DNA of 56,127 nt from Bacillota bacterium (lineage in GTDB: Bacteria; Bacillota; Clostridia; Lutisporales; Lutisporaceae), in assembly GCA_029553855.1 (NCBI GenBank), contig JAKPKE010000117.1:1-56127 (forward strand), read 5' to 3'. The translations under genes and the position numbers were made by a program. Shown here piece after piece: positions 24,202 to 33,494 of the stretch. The first letter of the stretch is position 1. Each line of letters begins with the position of its first letter. The notes under the pieces were generated by a model, which had not been told where the DNA came from, made no database searches, and was given only the letters and a program-made list of their open reading frames with translations.

Positions 24202-26913
24202 AGCCAGCTGTCTTCTTGCAAGATCGGCAAAAACCCCTTCCTTTGCCATTAATTCCTGATAAGTCCCACGCTCCACTATTTTCCCCTGGTCCATCACCAG
24301 AATCTTATTACAGTTCATAATCGTACTAAGGCGATGGGCAATGACGACTCTTGTGGCCTGGAGTTTATCCAGGCTTTGGCTCACAATAGCTTGGGTAATG
24401 TTGTCCAAGGCACTGGTAGCTTCATCGAAGAAAATAATTTTTGGTTTATTGGCGATAGCCCGGGCAATCATCAGGCGCTGTTTCTGCCCTCCGGAGATGG
24501 TCCCGGCACCTTCACTGATTATGGTAAACATCCCCATGGGCATTTCCCGGATATCTTCTTCGATTCCAGCCATCCTGGCTGCTTCCCAGGCGTCTTCAAT
24601 AGTCAGGCGCGGGTTGGCACCGATAATATTGCTTAAGATGTTACCGGTCATCAACTGCCCGTTTTGCAGCACCACACCCAGCTGCCGGCGCACGGCCTGA
24701 ATATCCGTTTTGGTAAGATCCTGACCGTTATAATAGACTTTTCCGGTCTCCGGTTTTTCAAAACCTAAGAGAATCCGGAACAGCGTGGATTTCCCACAGC
24801 CAGAAGTACCGACCAGAGCGACATAATCCCCCTCCTTAATCTCAAAGGAAACATCCTGCAGAACCAGAGGGCTGTCTGCCTGATAACGGAAGGAAACGTG
24901 GCTGACCTCAATTGAACCGGTTAAAGCCCGGGGATTGATCTTGCTTTCATCGTCTTCAGGCAGAGTTTCCAGAATTGGTTTGGCTCTTTGATACAAAGGG
25001 ATCACCAGGTTGGCGCCTATCAGGGCGTCAGACAAGGAAACCATAGACAGCATAAATGTCGTAAAGGCCGAATAAAAACCGACAAATTGACCAGCCGGCA
25101 GGGGCATGGCCAGAGAAGTCAAAGTATAAAAAATAATCATGCCGGAAAAAACAGGAAAAACAGTATTAAACGTTATCAAAGCATTGGATACGCTCTCCCT
25201 CCGGAAAGCCAGCTTCTGCTGCCGGCCAAACTCCCGGGCCCAGCGGCCAAAGGCCCTCTTTTCCGCCCCGGCTACCTGAAATTTTATTACTCCGCCGATT
25301 AGCTGCAGCATCAAACCGGATATATGGTTGGAAATCTCCAGGACTTTACGCTCCCAGCTTACCTTACGGTAACCCAGATACCCCATTATCATGACAGCCA
25401 AAACAACCAGCACCGCTGCTGTCCAGGCCAGCCGGGCATCGTAATAGAAAAGCAAAACAAAAGTAAAGACAGAAAAAATGCTGGAGAAAATTGTATTAAG
25501 TGTTGTCCCTGAGAGAATTACCCGGATTTGACTGATCCCCATAGCCCGCATCGTCAATTCTCCTGCTGAAAATTGTTTGAAGAAAGGCACCGGCAGACTA
25601 AGCAGACGGTTCCAGACCGCCGCCTGCAGGGAACCATCCATTTTCCCTTCAAGGCGCATTGTCGCTATAGAACGGGTCAATTGGAATAACATGGCGGCCA
25701 GAGCACTGGCCCCCAAAATCAAGGCAATTTGCACGAGCATACCCTTATCCCCTTCGGGAATAATGCTGTCAAAAACGATGCCGGTAGCCAAGGGAACGGC
25801 TGTCCCCAAAAGCCCTCCCAGGATACCCATCAGTACAATGACCAGCAAGTCCTGTTTCCAGCAGCTTTGGAAACCAAAGGAAAGAAGATCCCCCAGCTTG
25901 ATCTCTTTAGGGCTGAAGGAGCGGAAGAAAACAAAGCCCCAGCTTCTGATTTTATCAGCCGTTTCCCGATCCACCTTTTTTTTGCTATGGAAAGCAGGGT
26001 CATGAAGCATATAGGAAGTAGGCGAAACAGGGATCAGGGCGACTGGTCTGCCGTCTTCTTCCATAAACCCAAGAATCGGTCCGCTGTCTTCCTTATACCA
26101 TTCCCCGGTCAAAGCCACTTCTCTGGTCCGGATGCGGGAAGCGCGGGCAATAGCATCCAGTGAAAATTCCGGGGTGCTGCAGCTGGTGGAGGCATCATTT
26201 AAAACCGGCGGTACAATTTCAATCTGCATGCTTCGCCCCACCAAACGACAGGCATCCAGCAGTACATCGCCGCTTTCCTCGGATAGGCCGATTCCTTTTT
26301 CTTTCTTATTCAGGGATGCAAGCCCGGAGAGTGTATTGTTCATCAGTCTCCGGTCATTGTCTTTCTTTTTTAACAGACGGCTTATTTCCGTTTGCTTCTG
26401 TTCCTTCCACAATTCCGTCATCGAATGTAGGGCCAAACTATGATATGTCTCCCTCTGCACGGAATCTCCCGAAGCCGCAACCTCTTGCAGCAAATCATCC
26501 GCAAGATCCTTGCTCTCACTTCCGTAATCTTCATTGCTGCCGGCTTTCCTTAGTTTTTCCAGCCAACGGGCCGTCAAACGAGCTGCTTCCTTGGATATGT
26601 CTTTTGTCTGCAGCGCTTTAAGCCGCTTTGCTTCCAGCCGGATCAGGCTGGAGCCAAAGGGCCCGGTTGCCAGTAAAGCCATTTTTTCCGGAACTCCTTC
26701 CGGAGCAAGGCCAAAAAGTAATTCTCCCGGTTCAGCTTCAAACAAGAAATTTTTGGCGCCCGGCTGGCCGTCCGGAGACAGAGCAGTTATAAAAACAAAT
26801 GTTTTCTTCGGTCCGACAAGCCAGACAAAATCAGGATCATCCAGCATTTGCGGTTTGCTGCCCCCTAATAGGACCTTCGTACCTTCTCTTTCAAAAAAAT
26901 CAATAATAGCCAT
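24199..26913 (-). CDS. NHLP-family bacteriocin exporter, permease/ATPase (no peptidase)
   Basis: This 904-residue protein has an N-terminal soluble domain of about 330 residues specific to this family, an ABC transporter membrane domain of about six helices (roughly 360-650), and a C-terminal ATPase. The ATPase shows Walker A VGTSGCGKST, signature ISGGQKQR, Walker B KIIFFDEATSALD and switch VIAHRLST. It is the partner of the peptidase-bearing exporter encoded upstream. In NHLP (nitrile-hydratase-leader/Nif11-type) systems the two half-transporters and an HlyD-like protein export leader-bearing peptides. Spacing to the upstream gene is 36 bases. The stop codon is provided by a dispersed repeat, so a few terminal residues could have been lost. 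Confidence 0.92.
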   Translation of the reverse strand: MAIIDFFEREGTKVLLGGSKPQMLDDPDFVWLVGPKKTFVFITALSPDGQPGAKNFLFEAEPGELLFGLAPEGVPEKMALLATGPFGSSLIRLEAKRLKALQTKDISKEAARLTARWLEKLRKAGSNEDYGSESKDLADDLLQEVAASGDSVQRETYHSLALHSMTELWKEQKQTEISRLLKKKDNDRRLMNNTLSGLASLNKKEKGIGLSEESGDVLLDACRLVGRSMQIEIVPPVLNDASTSCSTPEFSLDAIARASRIRTREVALTGEWYKEDSGPILGFMEEDGRPVALIPVSPTSYMLHDPAFHSKKKVDRETADKIRSWGFVFFRSFSPKEIKLGDLLSFGFQSCWKQDLLVIVLMGILGGLLGTAVPLATGIVFDSIIPEGDKGMLVQIALILGASALAAMLFQLTRSIATMRLEGKMDGSLQAAVWNRLLSLPVPFFKQFSAGELTMRAMGISQIRVILSGTTLNTIFSSIFSVFTFVLLFYYDARLAWTAAVLVVLAVMIMGYLGYRKVSWERKVLEISNHISGLMLQLIGGVIKFQVAGAEKRAFGRWAREFGRQQKLAFRRESVSNALITFNTVFPVFSGMIIFYTLTSLAMPLPAGQFVGFYSAFTTFMLSMVSLSDALIGANLVIPLYQRAKPILETLPEDDESKINPRALTGSIEVSHVSFRYQADSPLVLQDVSFEIKEGDYVALVGTSGCGKSTLFRILLGFEKPETGKVYYNGQDLTKTDIQAVRRQLGVVLQNGQLMTGNILSNIIGANPRLTIEDAWEAARMAGIEEDIREMPMGMFTIISEGAGTISGGQKQRLMIARAIANKPKIIFFDEATSALDNITQAIVSQSLDKLQATRVVIAHRLSTIMNCNKILVMDQGKIVERGTYQELMAKEGVFADLARRQLA

Positions 26914-26949
26914 AATTCACCTGCTCTATAAAAAATCCAAGGGCATGTC

Positions 26950-29142
26950 TTAGCCGGTTTTGATCAGACCGGCATAAATACCGCCCTGCGCGTACAATTC
27001 TTCATGGGTGCCACGTTCGGCTATCTTTCCCTTTTCCAGAACGATAATTTCATCACAGTCCCGGATCGTGCTCAGACGATGGGCTACAATCACGCAAGTG
27101 CATCCCCGGTGCCTGATGCTTTCATCCACCCTTTTTTCCGTTAAAGGGTCCAGCGCGCTGGTGGCCTCATCCATGATAATGATTGCAGGATTCTGCACCA
27201 AAGCCCTGGCGATCTCCAGCCGCTGCCTTTGTCCACCGCTGAAATTTTTCCCGCCTTCTTCCACCGGTTGGTCGTAGCCTCCTGCCCGGGCCGTAATATC
27301 TTCATGAATACAGGCATCTTTGGCTGCTCTAACCAGTTCGAATTCTGATACCGTTTCGTCCCACAAAGTGATATTGTCCCTCACGCTGCCCTCAAGCATC
27401 CAAATTTCCTGATCGACCATGGCCAGGGAATTGGTTATCACTGTCTGCGGCCAGTCTGACCGGGGACGACCGTCCAGAAGAATTTGACCTGACCAGGGCT
27501 TGTTAATTCCTGCTAAAATTTTAGCCACAGTGGATTTACCGCTGCCGGAGCCGCCTACAAGGGCAACTCTGGACCCGGGTCTGAGTCTTAAATTGAAGTC
27601 TTCAATGAGCGGAGGCTCCAGCGGGCTATATCCGAATGTAATCCCCTTCAGTTCCACAAAACCCTGCAATTTTTGCCCTGCTGCGCAGGGACTCAAGTCT
27701 TGGTCTGCATCCCAAGATTCAGACTGCGACGGATATTGCAAAACGTCATCCAGGCGATTCATCTCCCCCTCCACTTCCTGCAGCTCAGCACCCATCCCCA
27801 CGATTTCAGTTACAGGCGTCGTAAAGCTGGTCATCAGACTTTGGAAAGCAACCAGCATGCCTATGGTCATTTTTTCCTGCAGGATAAAATAGGCGCCTAA
27901 GGCCAGTACGACGGTGTTATTAATTCCGGTCAGAAAGGTAGGAAGCACTGCCAGGTACTGGGAAGAAGCCCCCAGCTCCTGTTCTGAATTCAGGGCTTTC
28001 GCTTGATAACCAGCCCACTTGGCGAAAAAGTATGATTCCGAACCGGTAGCTTTGAGCGTTTCAATAATTTGCAGGCCTGTCATTCCGGTAGCGGTTGCCA
28101 TACTCCGGTCTTTTAGCAGCTTGCTGTTCTGATCTTTTCTTTGGGCTGCAACCATTCTCAAATAAGAAATATTGATAAAGGCAATGACCAAGCCGACCAA
28201 AGCCAAGGTAACATTATAACGAAGCATTAAAACAAAATAGAAAACTATCATAATCAGATTTAAAACCGCGGTAGCAAGTTTGCCCGAGAGCAATTTGGCG
28301 ACCCTGTCATTGCTCAGCATCCGGGAAGCGATGTCCCCCGATGAGCGCTGAGAAAAAAATTCCGCCGGCAGCTTTAAAACATGCCACAAGAACCGGCAGG
28401 AGGATGTCAGTGCAATTTTAGTCTCTAATTTTAACAGGTAATACTGTTGGAGCCATGTGAGAATCCCGCGTATAACTGCCGTCAGTCCCATTCCCAAAAG
28501 CAGAGGAACAATCCAGGAATCTTTACCGTCGAGCAAAATATCGTCGACAAAGACTCTGGCAAATACGGGAAGGACCAACCCCGGAATGACCATGGCCAGT
28601 CCTGCAAGAACCACATAAAGTAAAGCAGTTTTGGAACCCTGCAGCCGTTTTATGAGAGCGGGCGCCAAACTGGGCTTTTTGCCGTCTTTTTGAAAATCTG
28701 ACGTAGGCTCGAAGGTGAGTGTGACCCCGGTAAAAGACTGGTTGAATTCTTCCTCCGTCACACTTCGCCGGCCGGAAGCCGGGTCATTAAAAAAAACTTT
28801 GCCTTTGTGAAAACCCTCCAAAACCATGAAATGGCTGAAGTTCCAATGAATAATAACCGGCAAGGACATTTCTCTCAGATCCTCCGGTTCCTTACGGTAC
28901 CCTTTGGCCTCAAAGCCGTATTGCCTGGCTGCTTTCAAGATATTGCTGGCTTTGCTGCCGTCCCGGGATACCCCGCAGGCTATCCTGACCTGCTCCAAGG
29001 GGACATATTTCCCGAAGTATCCTAAAATCATAGTCAAAGATGCAGCCCCGCATTCAACGGCTTCCATCTGAAGGACAGTGGGTACCCTGGCTATGGCAGG
29101 TTTTCTTTTTTTTTGGTTTTTATCCTCGTCATTTCTGCCCAC
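26950..29142 (-). CDS. NHLP-family exporter with C39 leader peptidase
   Basis: This 730-residue protein has an N-terminal C39 cysteine peptidase domain with the catalytic set C31 (MEAVECGAASL), H104 (NFSHFMVLEG) and D120 (FFNDPASG). An ABC membrane domain and an ATPase follow (VGGSGSGKST, FSGGQRQR, IIIMDEATSALD, VIVAHRLST). C39 domains cleave after a double-glycine, and both precursors in this island end their leader with AGG, so this is the expected leader protease and exporter. It starts with GTG after GGGGGAAG. It follows the HlyD-like gene by 17 bases in a four-gene operon. Confidence 0.93.
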   Translation of the reverse strand: MGRNDEDKNQKKRKPAIARVPTVLQMEAVECGAASLTMILGYFGKYVPLEQVRIACGVSRDGSKASNILKAARQYGFEAKGYRKEPEDLREMSLPVIIHWNFSHFMVLEGFHKGKVFFNDPASGRRSVTEEEFNQSFTGVTLTFEPTSDFQKDGKKPSLAPALIKRLQGSKTALLYVVLAGLAMVIPGLVLPVFARVFVDDILLDGKDSWIVPLLLGMGLTAVIRGILTWLQQYYLLKLETKIALTSSCRFLWHVLKLPAEFFSQRSSGDIASRMLSNDRVAKLLSGKLATAVLNLIMIVFYFVLMLRYNVTLALVGLVIAFINISYLRMVAAQRKDQNSKLLKDRSMATATGMTGLQIIETLKATGSESYFFAKWAGYQAKALNSEQELGASSQYLAVLPTFLTGINNTVVLALGAYFILQEKMTIGMLVAFQSLMTSFTTPVTEIVGMGAELQEVEGEMNRLDDVLQYPSQSESWDADQDLSPCAAGQKLQGFVELKGITFGYSPLEPPLIEDFNLRLRPGSRVALVGGSGSGKSTVAKILAGINKPWSGQILLDGRPRSDWPQTVITNSLAMVDQEIWMLEGSVRDNITLWDETVSEFELVRAAKDACIHEDITARAGGYDQPVEEGGKNFSGGQRQRLEIARALVQNPAIIIMDEATSALDPLTEKRVDESIRHRGCTCVIVAHRLSTIRDCDEIIVLEKGKIAERGTHEELYAQGGIYAGLIKTG

Positions 29143-29159
29143 TTGATTCTTCCCCCACT

Positions 29160-30131
29160 TTATTTCTGGCCGCTTTCACCGGTCTGAACTCCAAAAAAGG
29201 GAATTACTCTGGCCAGTGGTTTTTCCCTGGCAATTACTACAGCGCCCTGTATAAGTGTTCCGCTGGCAATGGAAATCGGCGGTCCGGCCGGTGAAGACCA
29301 CTTGTACCCGCTTACCGTATTGCTGTCGGGAACCAAATCGGCTTGTACCTCTAATGGAGCACCCTGTCCCGCTAATAATGAGACAAGATTTTCGTTGCCC
29401 AGGGTTTGCATCATGCTCTGGGCAGTCGCCGGATATTCCGCAACGGAAGTGACCCTTCCCAGCATATACCCGAATTCTTCCTTATTGACAACGGTCGGAG
29501 AGATTTGAACTTCCATTCCGGGCTGGATTTTTTTCGCAGATTCGGCAGGAATATAAAGCACAGCCTCCATCCGCACCACAGCACCGTACCGTTCCAATGT
29601 CGCCAGGGTCTGCCCCGGCTGAACCATACTGCCCGGATATATATTCAATTCAAAAATCCGTCCCTCAATCGGGGATACGATTTGCGAACGATAGTTTAAA
29701 TCCTTGCGCAGCTGCTCCACCTGGTTTTGCAAGGTCTGATATTCGTGTGAGTCAGTTTGCTGGTTCTTCTCCAAATCTTGAAGTGTACCAAGCAGGCCGT
29801 TGATTTCTTTCACCAATTCCGGCTGCTCGATTCTGGCGATAACATCTCCTTTTTTTACCTTGTCCCCAACTACGAAGCGAACGTCAAGCACCTGGCCTGA
29901 AGCATAATGGGTCAGGGAAAAAACGCCCCCGTCGTTAAGAAGGATTCCCCGGCCTGCTATTTTCGTAGGAATACTGCCGACAAAGCTCCAGACAATCACC
30001 GCAGCCAAAAGAAGGCTCAACGCAATCAAGGCCAGCCATCCCCTGGGTGAAGTAACCTTGATCAGCTGATCCAGTTGATCCGGCGAAGAAAGCCTCTTTA
30101 AGGATACCTCCCGGAATATGTTATGTCCCAT
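29160..30131 (-). CDS. HlyD-like secretion adaptor of the NHLP system
   Basis: The protein has about 323 residues. A single N-terminal membrane anchor (about 35-55, LALIALSLLLAAVIVWSFVG) is followed by a barrel-sandwich/lipoyl-like domain interrupted by a helical hairpin (LLGTLQDLEKNQQ..QVEQLRKDL). The second lipoyl half IVSPIEGRIFELNIYPG follows. This is the membrane-fusion type adaptor that works with the two exporters. The ATG at 30131 is well spaced from AGAGG; an upstream GTG abuts that site. It sits four bases after the binding-lipoprotein stop, allowing for the start choice. Confidence 0.85.
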   Translation of the reverse strand: MGHNIFREVSLKRLSSPDQLDQLIKVTSPRGWLALIALSLLLAAVIVWSFVGSIPTKIAGRGILLNDGGVFSLTHYASGQVLDVRFVVGDKVKKGDVIARIEQPELVKEINGLLGTLQDLEKNQQTDSHEYQTLQNQVEQLRKDLNYRSQIVSPIEGRIFELNIYPGSMVQPGQTLATLERYGAVVRMEAVLYIPAESAKKIQPGMEVQISPTVVNKEEFGYMLGRVTSVAEYPATAQSMMQTLGNENLVSLLAGQGAPLEVQADLVPDSNTVSGYKWSSPAGPPISIASGTLIQGAVVIAREKPLARVIPFFGVQTGESGQK

Positions 30132-30144
30132 ACCCAGCACCTCT

Positions 30145-31266
30145 CTATTCTTCTAAACAGACAAATTTCCCATTCTGCAATTGTTTAAGGATTACCAGAT
30201 TGCCCAGGTCATCTCCGGTTTCACCCAGCTCATGGACCCCGCATACACCCCGCCATCTGCCCAAATCTCTTAATCCATCTGCAACCGAAGCCCGATCCTC
30301 TGTGCCTGCTTTTTCCATCGCTGCCGCCAGCATCTTTACAGCATCATAACCCAAAGCTGCATTAGCAGTAGGATCCAGATGATACTGCTGACGGAAAGAC
30401 GTAATAAAACTTTTTACCTCCGGGCGCTCACTGTTCGGGTTAAAGGCGGAACCGACAAGGGTTCCTTCAGCGGCTTCTCCCCCGATGGCGATTAATTCTT
30501 TAGAATCCAGGGCATTGCCGCCAATAAATGGCCCTTTAATACCGGCTTGCCCGGCATCGTGAATAAAATTAGCCGCGCCGGGCATCGCGGTCGCGATAAA
30601 AATACCGTCAAAACCAAAAGCCTGCCACCTGCTATATAAACGTTTCAGCTCCTCCACATTTGAATAATAGTTAAAACGGTCAACAATCGTTATTCCCAGC
30701 AATTTGGCCTGGTCTTCGAATAAATTGGCCAAGCCTGTTCCATAAGCATCAGCGGTATAGTAGATTACCATTTGTTTTACACCCAGTCTGGCCATATGTC
30801 CCGCCAGTCTCTGCGCAATTTTGTCATCTCCCGGAAGGTTGCGGAATACATTCCGGTAACCGTTTCGGGTGAGTTCCTTAGCCGTGGAAGCTGGAGAGAG
30901 CATGGTAAGACCGGCCTGAGAGTAAATTGCAGAGGCCGGAATGGAAATAAAGGAATTGCGGTGCCCGATCACTGCGCGGACAGACTTGTTCCTGGCCAAA
31001 GACTCTGCAATGGAGAGACCTTTGACAACCTCGGAACCGTCGTCTTCCTTAAGCAGTTTTAATTCCTTTCCGTTAATCCCACCGCCGGCGTTGATTTCCT
31101 TTACTGCCAGATCGATGCTTTCGTTAAAAAGGTTGTTGTTGGTCTTAAAAGGCCAGACTACTCCGATGACAATATCTTGCGGCTCTGCCGGCCGTGTGCA
31201 TCCCGCCAGGACAAGCAGCAGGAACAGGCTTATCATAAAGCTTTTAAAAATCATATGTTTCCCCAA
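30145..31266 (-). CDS. LivJ-type periplasmic-binding lipoprotein in the exporter operon
   Basis: This 373-residue lipoprotein has a signal peptide ending VLAGC (C23). The mature part is a type I periplasmic-binding fold of the branched-chain amino-acid/amide family: IVIGVVWPF at the start, AVKEINAGGGINGKELKLL, and AVIGHRNSFISIPASAIYSQ. It starts with TTG, five bases after GGAGG. It is first in the operon with the HlyD-like protein and both exporters, although no importer permease is present. A role in sensing the released peptide, in immunity or as a chaperone can be proposed but is not shown by sequence. Confidence 0.85.
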   Translation of the reverse strand: MGKHMIFKSFMISLFLLLVLAGCTRPAEPQDIVIGVVWPFKTNNNLFNESIDLAVKEINAGGGINGKELKLLKEDDGSEVVKGLSIAESLARNKSVRAVIGHRNSFISIPASAIYSQAGLTMLSPASTAKELTRNGYRNVFRNLPGDDKIAQRLAGHMARLGVKQMVIYYTADAYGTGLANLFEDQAKLLGITIVDRFNYYSNVEELKRLYSRWQAFGFDGIFIATAMPGAANFIHDAGQAGIKGPFIGGNALDSKELIAIGGEAAEGTLVGSAFNPNSERPEVKSFITSFRQQYHLDPTANAALGYDAVKMLAAAMEKAGTEDRASVADGLRDLGRWRGVCGVHELGETGDDLGNLVILKQLQNGKFVCLEE

Positions 31267-31326
31267 TATAGCCTCCTCTGCCTTTCCAACCGCACAAATC
31301 TGTCTTTTTTTGCGGTTATTAAAGTA

Positions 31327-31353
31327 AATACGCCAAACAGAGGAAAGTATTAC
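31327..31353 (-). promoter_or_regulatory. ECF-type promoter of the exporter operon
   Basis: On the minus strand GTAATA (31348-31353), 15 bases, CGTATT (31327-31332). The start codon lies about 60 bases downstream. The same two blocks with the same spacing precede the maturase and the precursor genes. Confidence 0.7.
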
Positions 31354-31394
31354 AATTTTGCTATATCCTTTCTAAAATTCATAAGCAACTTTTT

Positions 31395-31421
31395 GTAATA
31401 ACACTTCTTATCAAACGTATT
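31395..31421 (+). promoter_or_regulatory. ECF-type promoter of the radical SAM maturase
   Basis: GTAATA (31395-31400), 15 bases, CGTATT (31416-31421), 36 bases before the GTG start. It is back to back with the exporter promoter, the -35 blocks about 40 bases apart. Confidence 0.7.
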
Positions 31422-31456
31422 AATTATAAAGCAGCAAAGGAAGAGAGGGATATTAC

Positions 31457-32803
31457 GTGAACAGAGAAACACAAGGGATCATACCTTTATATGTATTTCA
31501 ATACGGCGGCATTCATTATGCAATTGATATTGAGAAAATGCAGGCAAACGTTGTCGATGACCTGACCGCTGAATATCCTGGCAGAGTATCACCCGAATTG
31601 GAGAGGCCGCTGCCGTCCGACCCGGAAGAAAATTTAAAAAAGAAAAAACAAGAACGCACTTCTATAATCACTATGGCTCTTTTTGTCACTCGGGCCTGCA
31701 ATCTGCAGTGTTCGTACTGCTATGAAAAAAAGATCAATAATAGTATGGAAGAAAAAACCGCTTTCCAAGCTGTGGACTGGCTGCTTAGGCAATCGGGAGA
31801 CATGAAAAAGATCTATATTTCCTTTTTCGGCGGCGAACCGTTTTTAAATTTTCCCCTGATAAAAAAAGTTGCGGCGTACGCCCGGGAAGCTGCCGGCAAT
31901 CTGGACAAAACTGTAGGTTTTAGCGTTACAACCAATGCTACCCTGCTGAATGATGAAACCATCTCATTTCTTAGGGAGTATGATGTCAATGTTCTGGTCA
32001 GCATGGACGGACCCAGGGAGATTCATGACAAGCAACGACCCTTTGCCGATGGCCATGGTTCCTACGACACCATTATGCCCCGGGTAAAGAAACTGCTGGA
32101 AGTAAAACCGGACACCTGCGCCCATGCCGTGCTGGTCGATGACAGCAAGTCAGAACTTGTTAAAAGTTCCTTAAAGAATATCGGATTTCGGGAAGTAACC
32201 CTTTTGCCGGCATCTCCCTCCCTATTTGAGGAGGAGAAAAAAACCGGAAAAGTGAAACATGCCAGAAAACTGGACGGTCTTCTCCGGGAATTGGAACGGG
32301 AAACGGAACTATGGCTGAAGCTGGTTAAGAACAGGGATAAGGAATCGTTAAAAGATTTGCGTTCCAGAGCTCAGCTTTCCCAGGCCCTGCTGTCGCTTCT
32401 GCATAATAAAAAATTACGCTATGCCTGTGGCGCCGGTATAAAATTCATTGCCGTTTCCTGTGAAGGGGATATCTATCTTTGCCACCGTTTCGTCGGACTT
32501 GAGAATTATAAGCTGGGAAACATATTTAAAACCGGCCTTAAAGAGAATTACCGGGAATCCCCCCTTACCCGGGTGCCGTCCTGCGCCGCTTGTTTTGCCC
32601 GCTATTACTGCGCCGGGGGATGCAAGCACGATAATGCCGGTTCCTGCGGTTCAGCCTGGACCTCCTCCGAAGAGATCTGCCGTTTGAGACGACGGGAGCT
32701 GGAGCTGGCCGCAGTCCTGGTCAGCCAATTCAATGATCAGGACCGCGCTTTCCTTAATGAATATGAAATATTCCCCCCAAAACCCTGTCCCTTGGACTTT
32801 TAA
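31457..32803 (+). CDS. Radical SAM/SPASM peptide maturase
   Basis: This 448-residue protein has an N-terminal region of about 70 residues (YGGIHYAIDIEKMQANVVDD) resembling the peptide-recognition start of thioether-forming maturases. The radical SAM motif is C81-x3-C85-x2-C88 (RACNLQCSYCYE) with the SAM-binding FFGGEPF. A C-terminal SPASM/auxiliary-cluster region uses C324, C335, C342, C376, C379, C385, C389, C397 and C408 (pattern CAACFARYYCAGGC), enough for two further iron-sulfur clusters. Such enzymes install carbon-sulfur or carbon-carbon crosslinks in peptides. The obvious substrates are the two Nif11-leader peptides encoded convergently just downstream. GTG start after GAGAGGG. Confidence 0.92.
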   Translation: MNRETQGIIPLYVFQYGGIHYAIDIEKMQANVVDDLTAEYPGRVSPELERPLPSDPEENLKKKKQERTSIITMALFVTRACNLQCSYCYEKKINNSMEEKTAFQAVDWLLRQSGDMKKIYISFFGGEPFLNFPLIKKVAAYAREAAGNLDKTVGFSVTTNATLLNDETISFLREYDVNVLVSMDGPREIHDKQRPFADGHGSYDTIMPRVKKLLEVKPDTCAHAVLVDDSKSELVKSSLKNIGFREVTLLPASPSLFEEEKKTGKVKHARKLDGLLRELERETELWLKLVKNRDKESLKDLRSRAQLSQALLSLLHNKKLRYACGAGIKFIAVSCEGDIYLCHRFVGLENYKLGNIFKTGLKENYRESPLTRVPSCAACFARYYCAGGCKHDNAGSCGSAWTSSEEICRLRRRELELAAVLVSQFNDQDRAFLNEYEIFPPKPCPLDF

Positions 32804-32816
32804 CCCCCAATAAACA

Positions 32817-32860
32817 AACAATACCCTCATTTCATTGTAATGTGAAATGAGGGTATTGTT
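32817..32860. terminator. Bidirectional terminator, 18-bp perfect stem
   Basis: AACAATACCCTCATTTCA pairs completely with its complement over an 8-base loop. Poly-A and T-containing flanks on either side suit termination of both the maturase and the convergent precursor transcript. Confidence 0.8.
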
Positions 32861-32873
32861 ATTAGCTGGCATC

Positions 32874-33125
32874 TTACCAGACACTAAGATCTCCTACATC
32901 TTTAAGGCATAAATGCCCGCAACCACCGGCTACGCTGTCCAGCTCTTCATCTGTAAGGCCCTGTTCTGCTTTTACTTTAGCGATTTCGTCCGCAGTAAAA
33001 TCAAAACCTGCCGCTTTGGCGAAGTTCATCCGAGCCTGACCGTCTTTAATCGCTCCCAGTTTGGTTTTGAACTCCTCGTCACTTTTTACTTTTTGAATAA
33101 ATGCTTTTGCAGATTCAATACTCAT
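32874..33125 (-). CDS. Nif11-leader RiPP precursor peptide 1
   Basis: This 83-residue precursor has residues 1-68 as a Nif11-like leader (SAKAFIQKVKSDEEFK, then QGLTDEELDSVAGG). The double glycine is at 67-68 for C39 cleavage. The predicted core is residues 69-83, CGHLCLKDVGDLSVW, with cysteines at core positions 1 and 5 and acidic residues at 8 and 11. The leader is identical to the second precursor at 51 of 68 positions while the cores diverge after CGHxCL. The start has AAGGGGG. The core is expected to be crosslinked by the radical SAM enzyme and exported by the C39 transporter. Confidence 0.9.
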   Translation of the reverse strand: MSIESAKAFIQKVKSDEEFKTKLGAIKDGQARMNFAKAAGFDFTADEIAKVKAEQGLTDEELDSVAGGCGHLCLKDVGDLSVW

Positions 33126-33177
33126 TATATAGCCCCCTTTATATTTTTCTCTTATTTGACCCTAACAGAGCAGTAGA

Positions 33178-33432
33178 CTACTTAAATTGAATATCCGCTC
33201 CCGGAATAATAAGACAAACATGACCGCAACCACCGGCTACCCCGTCCAGTTCTTCATCCGTGAGCCCCTGTTCCTCTTTTGCTTTGGCGATATCATCCGC
33301 AGTAAAATCAAAACCTGCCGCCTTGGCAAAATCTAATCTCGCCTGACCGTTTTCAAGCTGACTGAGTTTGCTTTTAAAATCTTCATCGCTCTTTATTTTT
33401 GCAATAAAAGCCTTTGCCGATTCGACACCCAT
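33178..33432 (-). CDS. Nif11-leader RiPP precursor peptide 2
   Basis: This 84-residue precursor has a leader of 1-68 (SAKAFIAKIKSDEDFK, then QGLTDEELDGVAGG) and the core CGHVCLIIPGADIQFK at 69-84. Like its neighbour it has Cys at core 1 and 5. Its core has an acidic residue only at position 12, and a proline instead of the first acidic site. It lies upstream of precursor 1 by 52 bases and both are probably read from the promoter at 33495-33521. GAGGTGAG serves as the ribosome site. The two cores may act together or be alternative products. Confidence 0.9.
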   Translation of the reverse strand: MGVESAKAFIAKIKSDEDFKSKLSQLENGQARLDFAKAAGFDFTADDIAKAKEEQGLTDEELDGVAGGCGHVCLIIPGADIQFK

Positions 33433-33494
33433 TTTCTCACCTCTACCTTCCCATCTTTATCCCAATATACGTTTCATTGATGTTTTCAACAATT

